Assembly (NCBI GenBank): GCA_024278175.1
Contig: JAJRTS010000047.1
Span: forward strand, 1 to 57,791
Length of the DNA stretch: 57,791 nt
Reading direction: 5' to 3'
Source: Gemmatimonadales bacterium
Lineage (GTDB): Bacteria; Gemmatimonadota; Glassbacteria; GWA2-58-10
Each line of letters opens with the position of its first letter. The first letter of the stretch is position 1. The translations under genes and the position numbers were made by a program. Of the stretch, positions 8,461 to 17,700 are shown one piece after another. Below the pieces are notes generated by a model. The model was given only the letters and a program-made list of their open reading frames with translations. It made no database searches and was not told the origin of the DNA.

Positions 8461-10269
8461 ATGAGATATTTTCCTGTCATGATGCTAAGCGCGATCACCC
8501 TGCTGGCCCTCGGCATGCCTTGGGCAAGCCGGGCCGCCACGCTGGAGAACCACCCACACTGGAAATACGGCGACAGCTTGCCGGGCCTGTATTACGAGGT
8601 GCTGGCCGCCAGTTTCGACAAGGCCGAGCGTTTTCAGGCCCCCGACGGCCGCTACCGTCCGCGCGTCCCGGCAACCACGCAGCAGGACGTGAGCGGCTTC
8701 AGCATGTATATCATGCAGTACATCTACGTCCCCGCCCTGCTCTACAGCGTGGAACACGAAGCCAACCCGCTCAAGGGAAGCAGGCGGGCGCTTGAATCGG
8801 CGCTCAGGGCCGGCGACTGGCTGGCCTCGGTAGTCAACGAAGAGGGCCGGTTCGTGCCCGTGGTCGACGGGGTCAAGGCCAATCCGCAGGATTCTCATCG
8901 CGCGCTCTATTGCTGGGCCGAGACTTACGGATTGCTCAAGGAACAACTTGGCCAGCAGCGAGAAAAAACCTGGCGGGAGGGCCTTCAGCGCGGAGGCAGC
9001 CGCTTGTTAAAGGATATGCGCCACCGGATGAACCGTCCGCGGCTCACCGCGCCGTTCCTGGGCACCAGCCCCAACCATTTCGGCCTGTGGTGCACCACTG
9101 TCAACCGGATCGGGATGCTCCTTGGCCTGGACGACTGGGTGAGCGACAGCCGCACGGCCCTGGCCCGGTTTGTGCGCGAAGTGACCCCCGGCGGCTACTG
9201 GGCGGAGCACGACGGTCCGACGATGATCTACGATTACCTCAATACGGCGGTGGCCGCCTACTACTGGCACTATTACAAAGATCCCGAGGCACTGAGAGCG
9301 ATCCGCGCCAACACGGATTTCCACGCCCACTGGACCACTCCCGACGGGATCGATATCGCCACGGTGGATCAGCGCAACCGTAACCATTTCACTGCCCGGG
9401 CGGGGTTCGGCCTGTTCAGTTTCTGCAATTTTCCAGCCGGACGGCGGCTGGCGAGGCTCAAGCTGCTCTCTGCCCTGGGCGATAAGCGCGACCCGTTCGA
9501 GACCCTGGGGCTTTCCGTGCTGGGGCGCCTGGCGCAGAACGCCCATTACCACACCGACGGCCCTGAAGCGACAATCCCGCAGCAGATGCCCTCCTACCGT
9601 CATACGCTCGACCGCCCGGCCGTGGCCCGCAAAAACGGCAACTGGGTCTACTCTATCAGCGCGCTCGTCTCTCCCGACAGCCCGCTCAACCAGTTCTTCC
9701 TAGACCGCACCATGCCTGTCAGTCTCTGGCACCAGCGCACCGGAGCCATTATCGACGGGGGCAACACCAAGCTTCAGCCCGAACTGGCCACGTTCGCCGC
9801 CGTGCGCGACGGCAAACTTGGCGCGCATCCGCTGGACGGCCTGCTGCGCGGAAGCTGGGACGGTGATACGCTCTGCGTGGCCGAGGAAGGGTTCTCCTGC
9901 CGGCTTACTTTCGTCACCGTTGACGACAACACGACCCTGATCCGCGCCAAAGCGGAAAAGACTTACAACTCTCAGAACACGGCCCTGCTTCAGTTACAAT
10001 TTCGCCTTCACGACGGCACTCCGGCCAGCATAAACGGCAAAAGCGCTACGCTCACCGCCAAAAAAATCGAGCATGAGGGCGCGCTGACTCTGGCCCATAA
10101 CGGCTGGAGCGCGGAGCTGCCCGAGGGTAGCAGGTTCGAGTGGCCGTTTTACACTTACTATCCCTACGGTGCGGTGCGTATCCCGGAGAACCTGCACAAC
10201 GCGGTGGGCCGGGCGGCGGTGAGCCTGCCCGAGGGCCAGTGGGTGGAAATTAAAATAACAGTGGACTGA
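8461..10269 (+). CDS. Secreted lyase-like protein A (unknown family, tandem paralogue)
   Basis: I do not recognise a named family. The 602-residue protein has a signal peptide (MRYFPVMMLSAITLLALG..., likely cleavage after SRAA). Residues about 30-420 are helical and rich in aromatic and His/Asn motifs, as in alpha/alpha-toroid polysaccharide lyases: SPNHFGLW, EHDGPTMIYDYLN, DQRNRNHFTARAGFGLF and QQMPSYRHTLDRPA. The last 200 residues look beta-rich, as in lyase C-terminal sandwiches. GGAGATCCC precedes ATG 8461. It is followed 30 nt later by a paralogue of the same length. A nearby GH88 gene, which acts on lyase products, supports a uronic-acid polysaccharide lyase role, but this is inference. 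Confidence 0.7.
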   Translation: MRYFPVMMLSAITLLALGMPWASRAATLENHPHWKYGDSLPGLYYEVLAASFDKAERFQAPDGRYRPRVPATTQQDVSGFSMYIMQYIYVPALLYSVEHEANPLKGSRRALESALRAGDWLASVVNEEGRFVPVVDGVKANPQDSHRALYCWAETYGLLKEQLGQQREKTWREGLQRGGSRLLKDMRHRMNRPRLTAPFLGTSPNHFGLWCTTVNRIGMLLGLDDWVSDSRTALARFVREVTPGGYWAEHDGPTMIYDYLNTAVAAYYWHYYKDPEALRAIRANTDFHAHWTTPDGIDIATVDQRNRNHFTARAGFGLFSFCNFPAGRRLARLKLLSALGDKRDPFETLGLSVLGRLAQNAHYHTDGPEATIPQQMPSYRHTLDRPAVARKNGNWVYSISALVSPDSPLNQFFLDRTMPVSLWHQRTGAIIDGGNTKLQPELATFAAVRDGKLGAHPLDGLLRGSWDGDTLCVAEEGFSCRLTFVTVDDNTTLIRAKAEKTYNSQNTALLQLQFRLHDGTPASINGKSATLTAKKIEHEGALTLAHNGWSAELPEGSRFEWPFYTYYPYGAVRIPENLHNAVGRAAVSLPEGQWVEIKITVD

Positions 10270-10299
10270 GCAGCACTCTATAATTACAGGGAGCAGGCA

Positions 10300-12111
10300 A
10301 TGAAATCGATTTCCTCCGCACTGGCGGCAGTTCTGCTGGCCGCTGGCATGTTACCGGCGGCCAGCCTGGACAACCATCCGCACTGGCGCAGTGAAAAACT
10401 GCCGGACCTTTACTACGAGGTACTCTCCCGCAGCCTGGAGCAGGCCCTGGAGCTCCAGGCCCCCGACGGCCGTTACCGCGTCGGGATGCCCGATCCGGCC
10501 GACCCCGGCGAGACCGGCTGGCGGATTACCTGGATGCAGTATATCTACGCGCCGGCGCTGCTCTATGTGACCGATAACGAGGCCAACAGCTTCCACGGCG
10601 ACAAGCACGCGCTGGCCTCGGCAATCCGCGCCGGAGACTATCTGGCCGGGATTGTGGAAGCCGACGGCAGCGTGCTGCCCCGGGTCAACGGGAAGCCCAC
10701 CAACCCGCTGGACGCCCACCGGACAATCTACTGCTGGACCGAGGCGTACGCCCTGCTTCGCCCACATCTGGACGCCGGGCGCGCCGAGCGTTGGGCGGAT
10801 GCCCTGCGGCGGGCCGGGAAACTGATCGCCGAGAGCGAAGTGTTCGGCAAAATTCACCGTCCCAAGTACACCTCGCCGTTCCTGGGATTCAGCCCCAACC
10901 ACCTCGGCCTGCGGGCCACCACTGTCTGGCGGATGGGGATGGTGCTCGGGATCCCGGAATGGGTTCAGCGGACCGAGCCGGCCCTCAAACGCTTCGTCAA
11001 CCACGTCCAGCCCGGCGGGTACTGGGAGGAGCACGACGGCCCCACCATGATCTACGATTACCTCAACGTGTCGGTGGCGGGTCTGCTCTGGCATTATACC
11101 TCCGACCCGGACGCCATGCGCGCGATGAAGCTCAACACGGATTTCCACACCCACTGGACCACGCCCGACGGGATCGATATCCACACCGTGGACCAGCGCA
11201 ACCGTAACCATTTCCGCCCGCGCGCCTCTTACGGACTGTTCGCGTTCAGCCATTTCCCGGCCGGCCGCCGCTACGCCCGCTTCCGCCTGCTTACCGCCCT
11301 GGGCGAGAGCGACAAACCGCTGCAGGCGATGGGTCTGGAGTCGCTGGCCCGGATCGCCCAGGACGCCTACTACCACTCCGCCGGCGAGGAGGCGACGATC
11401 CCCCAGCAGATGCCTTCCTACCGTCACACGCTCGACCGCCCGGCCGTGGTGCGCAAGCAGGGCGACTGGGTCTATTCGCTGAGCGCACTGGTGAGTCCGG
11501 AGCGGCCGCTGAGCCAGTTCTACCTGGACAGGATCGTGCCGGTAAGTCTCTGGAACAGCGCCACGGGTGCCATTATCGGCGGCGGCAACAGCAAGGGTCA
11601 GCCGCAGTTGGCCACGTTCGCCGTGCATCGCGCCGACGGCTCCTGGAGCTACCTTCCGCTCGACGCGCTGCTGGCCGGCTCAGCCGATGCGGACACGATG
11701 TACGTGGCCCACGAGGGTTTCAGCCTGAGCTTCACGTTCGATATCGAGGACGACTCCCGGGCGACTGTCCGCGCCAGAGCCGAATTTACCTACGAGCGTC
11801 CCGACACGGCCTATCTCCACCTGCCGCTGGTCATCCATGCCGGCGGAACGCTGGATGCGGGCGAGGGCCGCACCGTTACACTGGACAAAAAACCGCTGGA
11901 GCTTACAGGAGCGAGGCGGATAAGCCACAACGGCTGGAGCGTTTTTTTACCGGGCAGTGCCACTGTTACATGGCCAGTCTACACTTACAGTCCTTACGGC
12001 AACGTGCGCGTACCGGAGAATATCCACAACGCCCAGGCGGTGCTGTCCGTGCCGTTGAGTGTCGATGGCCAGTGGGTGGAAGTACGCTTCAGCATCGATG
12101 CAGACGAATAA
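10300..12111 (+). CDS. Secreted lyase-like protein B (tandem paralogue of A)
   Basis: The 603-residue protein is collinear with the upstream gene and more than half identical by eye; for example both contain QQMPSYRHTLDRPAV, EHDGPTMIYDYLN and DQRNRNHF. It has its own signal peptide (MKSISSALAAVLLAAGMLPAASL) and a GGGAGCAGGCA ribosome site. Same architecture: toroid-like helical region (about 25-420) and a beta-rich C-terminus ending WVEVRFSID. Conserved His, Asn, Tyr and Arg in PNHLGLRATT and RNRNHFRPRASYGLF are candidate catalytic residues. Tandem duplication with divergence suggests the two copies cleave different linkages or sulfation patterns. No carbohydrate-binding module is evident. 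A bidirectional terminator ends the unit. Confidence 0.7.
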   Translation: MKSISSALAAVLLAAGMLPAASLDNHPHWRSEKLPDLYYEVLSRSLEQALELQAPDGRYRVGMPDPADPGETGWRITWMQYIYAPALLYVTDNEANSFHGDKHALASAIRAGDYLAGIVEADGSVLPRVNGKPTNPLDAHRTIYCWTEAYALLRPHLDAGRAERWADALRRAGKLIAESEVFGKIHRPKYTSPFLGFSPNHLGLRATTVWRMGMVLGIPEWVQRTEPALKRFVNHVQPGGYWEEHDGPTMIYDYLNVSVAGLLWHYTSDPDAMRAMKLNTDFHTHWTTPDGIDIHTVDQRNRNHFRPRASYGLFAFSHFPAGRRYARFRLLTALGESDKPLQAMGLESLARIAQDAYYHSAGEEATIPQQMPSYRHTLDRPAVVRKQGDWVYSLSALVSPERPLSQFYLDRIVPVSLWNSATGAIIGGGNSKGQPQLATFAVHRADGSWSYLPLDALLAGSADADTMYVAHEGFSLSFTFDIEDDSRATVRARAEFTYERPDTAYLHLPLVIHAGGTLDAGEGRTVTLDKKPLELTGARRISHNGWSVFLPGSATVTWPVYTYSPYGNVRVPENIHNAQAVLSVPLSVDGQWVEVRFSIDADE

Positions 12112-12150
12112 AAAAGGCGCGGGAAGATATGCTCTTCCCGCGCCCTTGTT
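12110..12150. terminator. Bidirectional terminator between lyase-like B and GH88
   Basis: A perfect 12-bp stem (GGCGCGGGAAGA at 12116-12127, TCTTCCCGCGCC at 12133-12144) is flanked by six A residues on the left (a T-run for the minus strand) and CTTGTTTATT on the right. It serves both convergent units. Confidence 0.9.
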
Positions 12151-12175
12151 TATTCCCGTTCTCCGTTTTTACGCC

Positions 12176-13423
12176 TCAGGCCCCGATATCGCGCAGCAGC
12201 AGCAGCGCCTCGATATAATAGTAGTCCGCCCATGAGGTAGAACCCGCCACCCCTTTGCCGTTCCGCTTGCCGTAAACCGCGTCGGTCAGGATTCCGTGGC
12301 CGTCGGTGGTGAGATAGGATTCGCTCAGCGCACTGATAATCTTGAAAGCCGTATCGCGGTAACGCAACCGTTGTGCCGGCGTGGGGGTCAGCTTGGCCAG
12401 CTTGAGCAATCCGGCGGCGGCGATGGCCGCGGCGGCGGTATCTTTGCGATGGTCAGCTCCGGCGGGCAACTCGAAATCCCATACGGGCACACCGTCAGCG
12501 GGCAGGTTATCCACAAAGTAGTCGGCCACCCTGAGCGCCGCGTTGAGGAACAGTGTGTTCTGCTCGTGACTGTAGGCACTGGCCAGGCCGTAGATAGCCC
12601 AGGCCTGTCCCTGTGCCCATACGCTGGAGGCCTTGTAACCCCTGGTGGCGTATTTTTCGTTGTCGGCCAGTTCCGGTGTGCTTTCGCCGTGAATTGCACC
12701 GGTGGCGGGGTCAAAATCGGCCAGCTGCAGAATCCGGCCGTCGCCGCTGATCAGGTGCGCGACAACAAAAGTGGCATGGCTGCCGGCATGACGGGCGTAA
12801 TCGTTTTTACCGCCGGCCTCGCTGGCCCAGTAAAGCAGATCGAGGTCCATCAGGCTCTCGATAGCCAGCCGGCGCCCCAGCACGGTATCTCCGGCCTCGC
12901 CCCAGGCGGGGAAGAACCCTGCCGGTGTGAACCGTAAATTCACCTTCTCGGCCGCATCGAGCGCCACCTGCCGGTAATACTTGTTGCCGGTGATCTGGTA
13001 GGCCCTGACATAAGTGGGATAGAACACCATGCCCAGTCCGAAACGGCCGGCCTCGCCCTTGAGCGGCTCCAGGCCCGCCATCCAGGTAGAGGCCAGCTTG
13101 ACAGCGTCCGCATCCCCCGCGCCCTCGTAAATCAGCCAGAGCATACCGGGATAATAACCTTTCGCCCAGAAAAAATTGTCATCGTCAACCCATTCGTTGC
13201 CGGAAGTATGGGTCGGAAAACCTCCGTTCAGGCCGCCGAAAGCACGGTTGGCCTGCGTACCGGCAAGCTGTATCTGATCGGTGTAGAGCCGTCCTGTTTC
13301 AGTTTCCAGGCGCGTGGGTTTGTATCTTAATACCGAACAGGAAGCAGACACTAGCAGGCAAATAATGACGATGGCCGGCGGGACAAGGACCGATAGCCGT
13401 TGCAGGACTGATGGAAGTTTCAA
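12176..13423 (-). CDS. Glycoside hydrolase family 88, unsaturated glucuronyl hydrolase
   Basis: GH88 enzymes open 4,5-unsaturated uronic acids at the non-reducing end of oligosaccharides produced by polysaccharide lyases. The signature segments are present: AKGYYPGMLWLIYE, RRLAIESLMDLDLLYWA (catalytic Asp region), SVWAQGQAWAIYGLASAY, WDFELPAG...KDTAAAAIAAAGLL and STSWADYYYIEALL. Length is 415 residues from the chosen TTG at 13423, which is preceded by GAGAGGGG; a longer start at TTG 13462 lacks such a site. The N-terminal hydrophobic segment ends in VSASC, an imperfect lipobox, so it may be a periplasmic lipoprotein. It lies 43 nt downstream of a sensor gene on the same strand and converges with the two lyase-like genes. 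Confidence 0.88.
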   Translation of the reverse strand: MKLPSVLQRLSVLVPPAIVIICLLVSASCSVLRYKPTRLETETGRLYTDQIQLAGTQANRAFGGLNGGFPTHTSGNEWVDDDNFFWAKGYYPGMLWLIYEGAGDADAVKLASTWMAGLEPLKGEAGRFGLGMVFYPTYVRAYQITGNKYYRQVALDAAEKVNLRFTPAGFFPAWGEAGDTVLGRRLAIESLMDLDLLYWASEAGGKNDYARHAGSHATFVVAHLISGDGRILQLADFDPATGAIHGESTPELADNEKYATRGYKASSVWAQGQAWAIYGLASAYSHEQNTLFLNAALRVADYFVDNLPADGVPVWDFELPAGADHRKDTAAAAIAAAGLLKLAKLTPTPAQRLRYRDTAFKIISALSESYLTTDGHGILTDAVYGKRNGKGVAGSTSWADYYYIEALLLLRDIGA

Positions 13424-13466
13424 TTTTCCCCTCTCGGCTGGTGTATTGAGATTGGAATACAAGCTG

Positions 13467-14438
13467 TCATTTTATGGTAATAAAAAGCTGGACTGTAGTT
13501 CCCCGTCCCGGTTTGCTGTGCACTTCCATCTTCCCCCCGTGCTTCTTCACTTCCTCACTGGCCAGGGCCAGCCCGATCCCCTTATGCGCACTGTCCTGCA
13601 GCATGAATGTACTTACCCGCGGCAGGCACATAAGTTCAAAAACTTTGTTGTTATGATCCGAGGCGTCGCGCCTGATCTCATCGGCGCGCCTTGGATCGAT
13701 AATATCGTTGACCAGCGCGCTTTTAAGTACTCCGATCCTGTCGATCCCCGGTCCGCTGTCGGCCACGGTGGCCTGCAGTTGCCGGAATTTTTCGAAATAG
13801 CGCGTATAGATGCTGACCGTCCCGTTATCTCCCGCGGCGGTCAGCGCATTGCTGACAAGCTGGTAGAGGGTCAGATAGATTCCGTCCGTGTCACCGATCA
13901 TATGCGGCAGGTTCTCGTCGAGCTTGTCGTTGAACGTCACGCGCACCAGGCGCTCATCACCAGGCGGCAGTAACCCGCTTCGCCAGGGACAGACGGAGAG
14001 CTGGATGTCCCGGAACAGGTAGTTGATATTGAAAGTGGCCGGGTCCGGTTTGCGCGCAATGGTCTTCCGAAAATATACAAGTGAGCGCTGAATGTGGTCA
14101 AGCAGGGCGAGAGCGACCTTCCCGATACCCTTGTAACCCGGAATATAGAGCACCTCAATCATCTGCTCCGCGCTATCGCCCAGGTTCAACGACAACCGGC
14201 TCAGGCCGATGGCGAACCGTTTCGGTCTCATCTCGCCCAGCTCGACAATCAGGCGGCTGATCAGTTGCAACCGCTCCAGCACATCGCTCTCGTAAACCCT
14301 GCGGACCTCGTCCTGCAACTCCCTGCTGGGCCCGAAGCACTTGCCCTTGATTTTCGCCTTGAGCCCCATCACCGACTCGGTCGCCTCGCCGGCCGCCTGG
14401 GCGATCATTCCGTATACCGCCAGGTAATTCTGGGCCAT
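13467..14438 (-). CDS. Sensor kinase-like protein with a C-terminal HATPase domain
   Basis: 323 residues, no membrane segment. The C-terminal third is a GHKL ATPase: N-box YQLVSNALTAA, G1 DSGPGID, and G2 GIGLALASEEVKKHGG with the terminal GRGTTVQLFI. The N-terminal part is helical; no clear H-box with a phospho-accepting His is visible, so it could be an atypical histidine kinase or another GHKL regulator. GGAG lies 4 nt before ATG 14438. The position just upstream of the GH88 gene, same strand, suggests they are co-transcribed; whether it senses the polysaccharide is speculation. No response regulator is adjacent. Confidence 0.78.
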   Translation of the reverse strand: MAQNYLAVYGMIAQAAGEATESVMGLKAKIKGKCFGPSRELQDEVRRVYESDVLERLQLISRLIVELGEMRPKRFAIGLSRLSLNLGDSAEQMIEVLYIPGYKGIGKVALALLDHIQRSLVYFRKTIARKPDPATFNINYLFRDIQLSVCPWRSGLLPPGDERLVRVTFNDKLDENLPHMIGDTDGIYLTLYQLVSNALTAAGDNGTVSIYTRYFEKFRQLQATVADSGPGIDRIGVLKSALVNDIIDPRRADEIRRDASDHNNKVFELMCLPRVSTFMLQDSAHKGIGLALASEEVKKHGGKMEVHSKPGRGTTVQLFITIK

Positions 14439-14768
14439 CTTGCTCCATCCCGCAACCGCCAGGGACGTAAACCGCTACCGGCTGCACCATTGACCCCGGC
14501 GTGCGATGGGGTTAGAATTGGGGTATAACTGACTGTTCAGTCTTAAGATACCTCCGGCAACAACGTGGCGCAAGCGCTTTAGGTATCCCGGCTGAGTGAA
14601 AGCGCACTCCGGACAAACTTTGGAAACATTTTGCCCCAGGAACTGTATTAAACGGGTACGCCGGCGTAAAAGCCGGGCCGGCTGTTGTTACTGAACTAAT
14701 AAAACAGGGGATGTCCGTTGGATAACGGTCCGGTTCCCGGCACTACGATACAGCGAGGGTATCCTGCC
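14439..14768. other. Divergent intergenic region (sensor gene / large fusion gene)
   Basis: About 330 nt separate the two divergent starts, so promoters for both must lie here. I see a short palindrome GACTGTTCAGTC near 14531 and GC-rich inverted motifs near 14660-14690, but no convincing -35/-10 pair. No gene is supported. Confidence 0.4.
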
Positions 14769-17700
14769 ATGAGTAGCCCAGAAGCGTACTCCACAAAGAG
14801 GTGGCGCAAGCCGGACCGGCAAAGGGCAGTCCGGTTGCTGATTGCCCTGTTCGCCCTTTGCGCACTGACCGCCGGCGGAGTTTACGCCCAGTTCGGTAAA
14901 AACAAGGTCCAGTACGACAAGTTCAACTGGACAGTGCTCAAGAGCGAGCATTTCGATATCTATTTCTACGACAAAGAACGGACGATGGTGCTCAATGCCG
15001 CCAGGATGGCCGAGCGGGCCTATACGCGCTACAGCAAGATCCTCAATTTCAAGCCTCAGCGGCGGATTCCGCTGATCCTCTACGCCAGCTTCTCCGATTT
15101 TACCCAGACCAATGTACTGCCCCAGGAAATATCCGAGGGCCTGGGCGGAGTCAACGAATTCTTGAAAAAACGCGTTATCCTGCCCTTTACCGGCAGTTGG
15201 AAGGATTTCGAGCACGTGTTGACCCACGAGCTGGCCCACGCTTTCCAGATCGATATTCTCTGGGGCGAAAGCACGCCGGTTTCCAACCCGTTCGCCTTTA
15301 CACCGCCGCTGTGGTATATCGAGGGCATGGTGGAGCAACTGAGCATCGGTAAGATGACGGTCAACACCGAGATGTGGCTGCGAGACGCCGCGCTCAACGG
15401 CTACCTGATGACCCTGGAAGAACTGAGCTACATGCCCCAGGGGGCCTACACGTTCGGCCACTCGTTCTGGTATTTTATCGCCCAGCGCTACGGGCACCGC
15501 AAGATTGGCGAAATCCTGCAAAAGACCTCGCTGTTCAGCAACCTGGACAACGCTTTCAAGTCGAGTCTGGGCGCGAATATGAAAACGCTGAGCAAGCAGT
15601 GGAACGAGGACATCCGTAAAACCTACCTGCCGCAGATTGTCAACTTCAAGAAGCCGGAGGATGTCGGCCGCCGGCTGACCAACCACGAGCGCGACGGGAG
15701 TAGTTTCAACACCACCCCGGCGCTGACCTCCACCGGCGAGACAATCGCGTTCACCACCAACAAGAGCGGTTATATCGATATCCGCGTGGCCAGCGCAATC
15801 GACGGGAAAAAGGGCCGCACCCTGATCGGCGGCCAGCGCAACCCGGACCTGGAAAACCTGCGCTTCCTCTACACCAGTCTCGACTGGAGCCCGGACGACC
15901 GCTTCCTGACCTACGTGGGTAAGGTCGGCCCCGAGGAAGCCGTGTTTGTTTACAATTACTATAACGAAGAGGTTGTCCACCGTTTCACCACCGGCCTGGA
16001 CGGCGTGCTGACCCCGGACTTCTCGCCCGACGGAGCAAAAATAGTGTTCAGCGGGATCGACGGGGGCAGGAGCAACCTCTACACGATCACACTGGAGACC
16101 GGTGAGATCGAGCAGACCACCAACGACGACTTCACCCAGCGCGACCCGTCCTGGTCCCCGGACGGCAGGCGGATCGCGTTCACCACCGAATACGGCCCGG
16201 GCACGGATATGCAGAAGCTGCTTTTCTCCGACTACCGGATAGCCGTTCTCGAACTGGACACGGGCCGGTACACGGTGCTGCCCAACAGTTTCGGTAACAA
16301 CATCTCGCCCCAGTGGTCGCCCGACGGCAGCAAGCTGGCCTACGTGTCCGACCGCTCGGGAATTACCAATATTTACTACCACGATTTCGAAGACGGCAAG
16401 GACTACCAGGTAACCGACATCCTGACCGGGGTTGCGGGAATTACCGAAAACAGCCCGTGCCTGTCGTGGTCCAGCGGGAGCGGCAGGCTGGCGTTCAGCG
16501 CCTTTTTCAACACCGGCTGGGATATTTATATCGTCAACAACCCGGAGCGTATGTCCAAAGAATGGGTGCCGGATACCGTTCTCGTGTCCGACTACAACAC
16601 CGTGTATCTGGAAGCTTCCCGGCAGCGGAAGAAAAAAATCCGCGGGCAGTTACGCCTGGCCCACGGCGACAGCACCGGCCTGCCGGGATTCGTCGGCAAG
16701 CGGGCCGCTGAGGATCAGCCGGCGCTGCTGGCCGGCATGAGTGCGGCAGCGGAAAAAATGAGCCCGGAGCCGACAGCCACGGAGACGGAGAAAAAACAGG
16801 CTGAAACCACGGATGAGCCGCAGGCAGCCCCACCGGACGCCGTGTTCGACCCGCACCAGGCTCCGGCCAGCGGCAGCGTACCCGAGCTGGACATGGTCGG
16901 CCTGGGTCCGGACAGCACGGGGAAAACAAAACCGGAGCGGCAGCCCCGGGAGCAACGAACCGAGAGCGACAGCTCCGTTACGGTACAGGACACGGCCCCC
17001 CCGGACACGGCCCCCCCTGGCCCTGTGCGTATCGAACCCGACAACCTGGATTCCACTTCGGCAGGCGGCCCGGGAGAGGATTCCGTTGAAGTGCCGGCGG
17101 CGGCGGCGCCATCGCTGCCCCCGGGGACGAACTCGCTGCTGATGCTGAGCAACAAACCCGACTCGCTGCCGGCGATCAGTTTCGAGTTCGAAATGGACAG
17201 GAGCAATATTCCGCTGGTGGACACCGCCGATTTCGAGTATGCCAAGTACAAACCCCGCTTCAGTGTCGACTACGTGTCGGGCTATGGCGGCTACATGGGC
17301 AATATCGGGGCGTCCGGCGGCGTGTTTGTCTCACTGAGCGACCAGCTCGGCAACCACAATATCTCCATAGGCGCAAATATCTACGGCAAAATCCAGGACA
17401 GCGACCTGTTCTTCCAGTACACGAACCTCGAGGGCCGCACGGACAAAAGCTTTTTTATCAGCCAGTTCCGCGACCTCTACTATACCGGTGGATCGCGCAA
17501 CAGCAGCGAGTTTCTGGCCAATATCTGGCGCAGCACAGGAGTGATTTTCAGCCGCCCGTTCAACAAGTTCCGCCGCTTCGAGTACGGCGCCTCCGCCTAC
17601 ATGGTCAGCCAGAAAGCGATCGGCCTTAATTTCGACCCGTACTACTCCTATTACCCGCCCCAGGAACGGACCCTGAAAGAATACGGCACCTATTTTTTCG

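Noticed and set aside
14688-16382. Long minus-strand frame opposite the fusion gene
   Set aside because: Shadow frame; the plus-strand fusion protein has clear domains and a signal peptide.
16980-17020. Short direct repeats GACACGGCCCCCC as a mobile or regulatory feature
   Set aside because: They are codons of the Pro/Thr/Asp-rich linker in the fusion protein.
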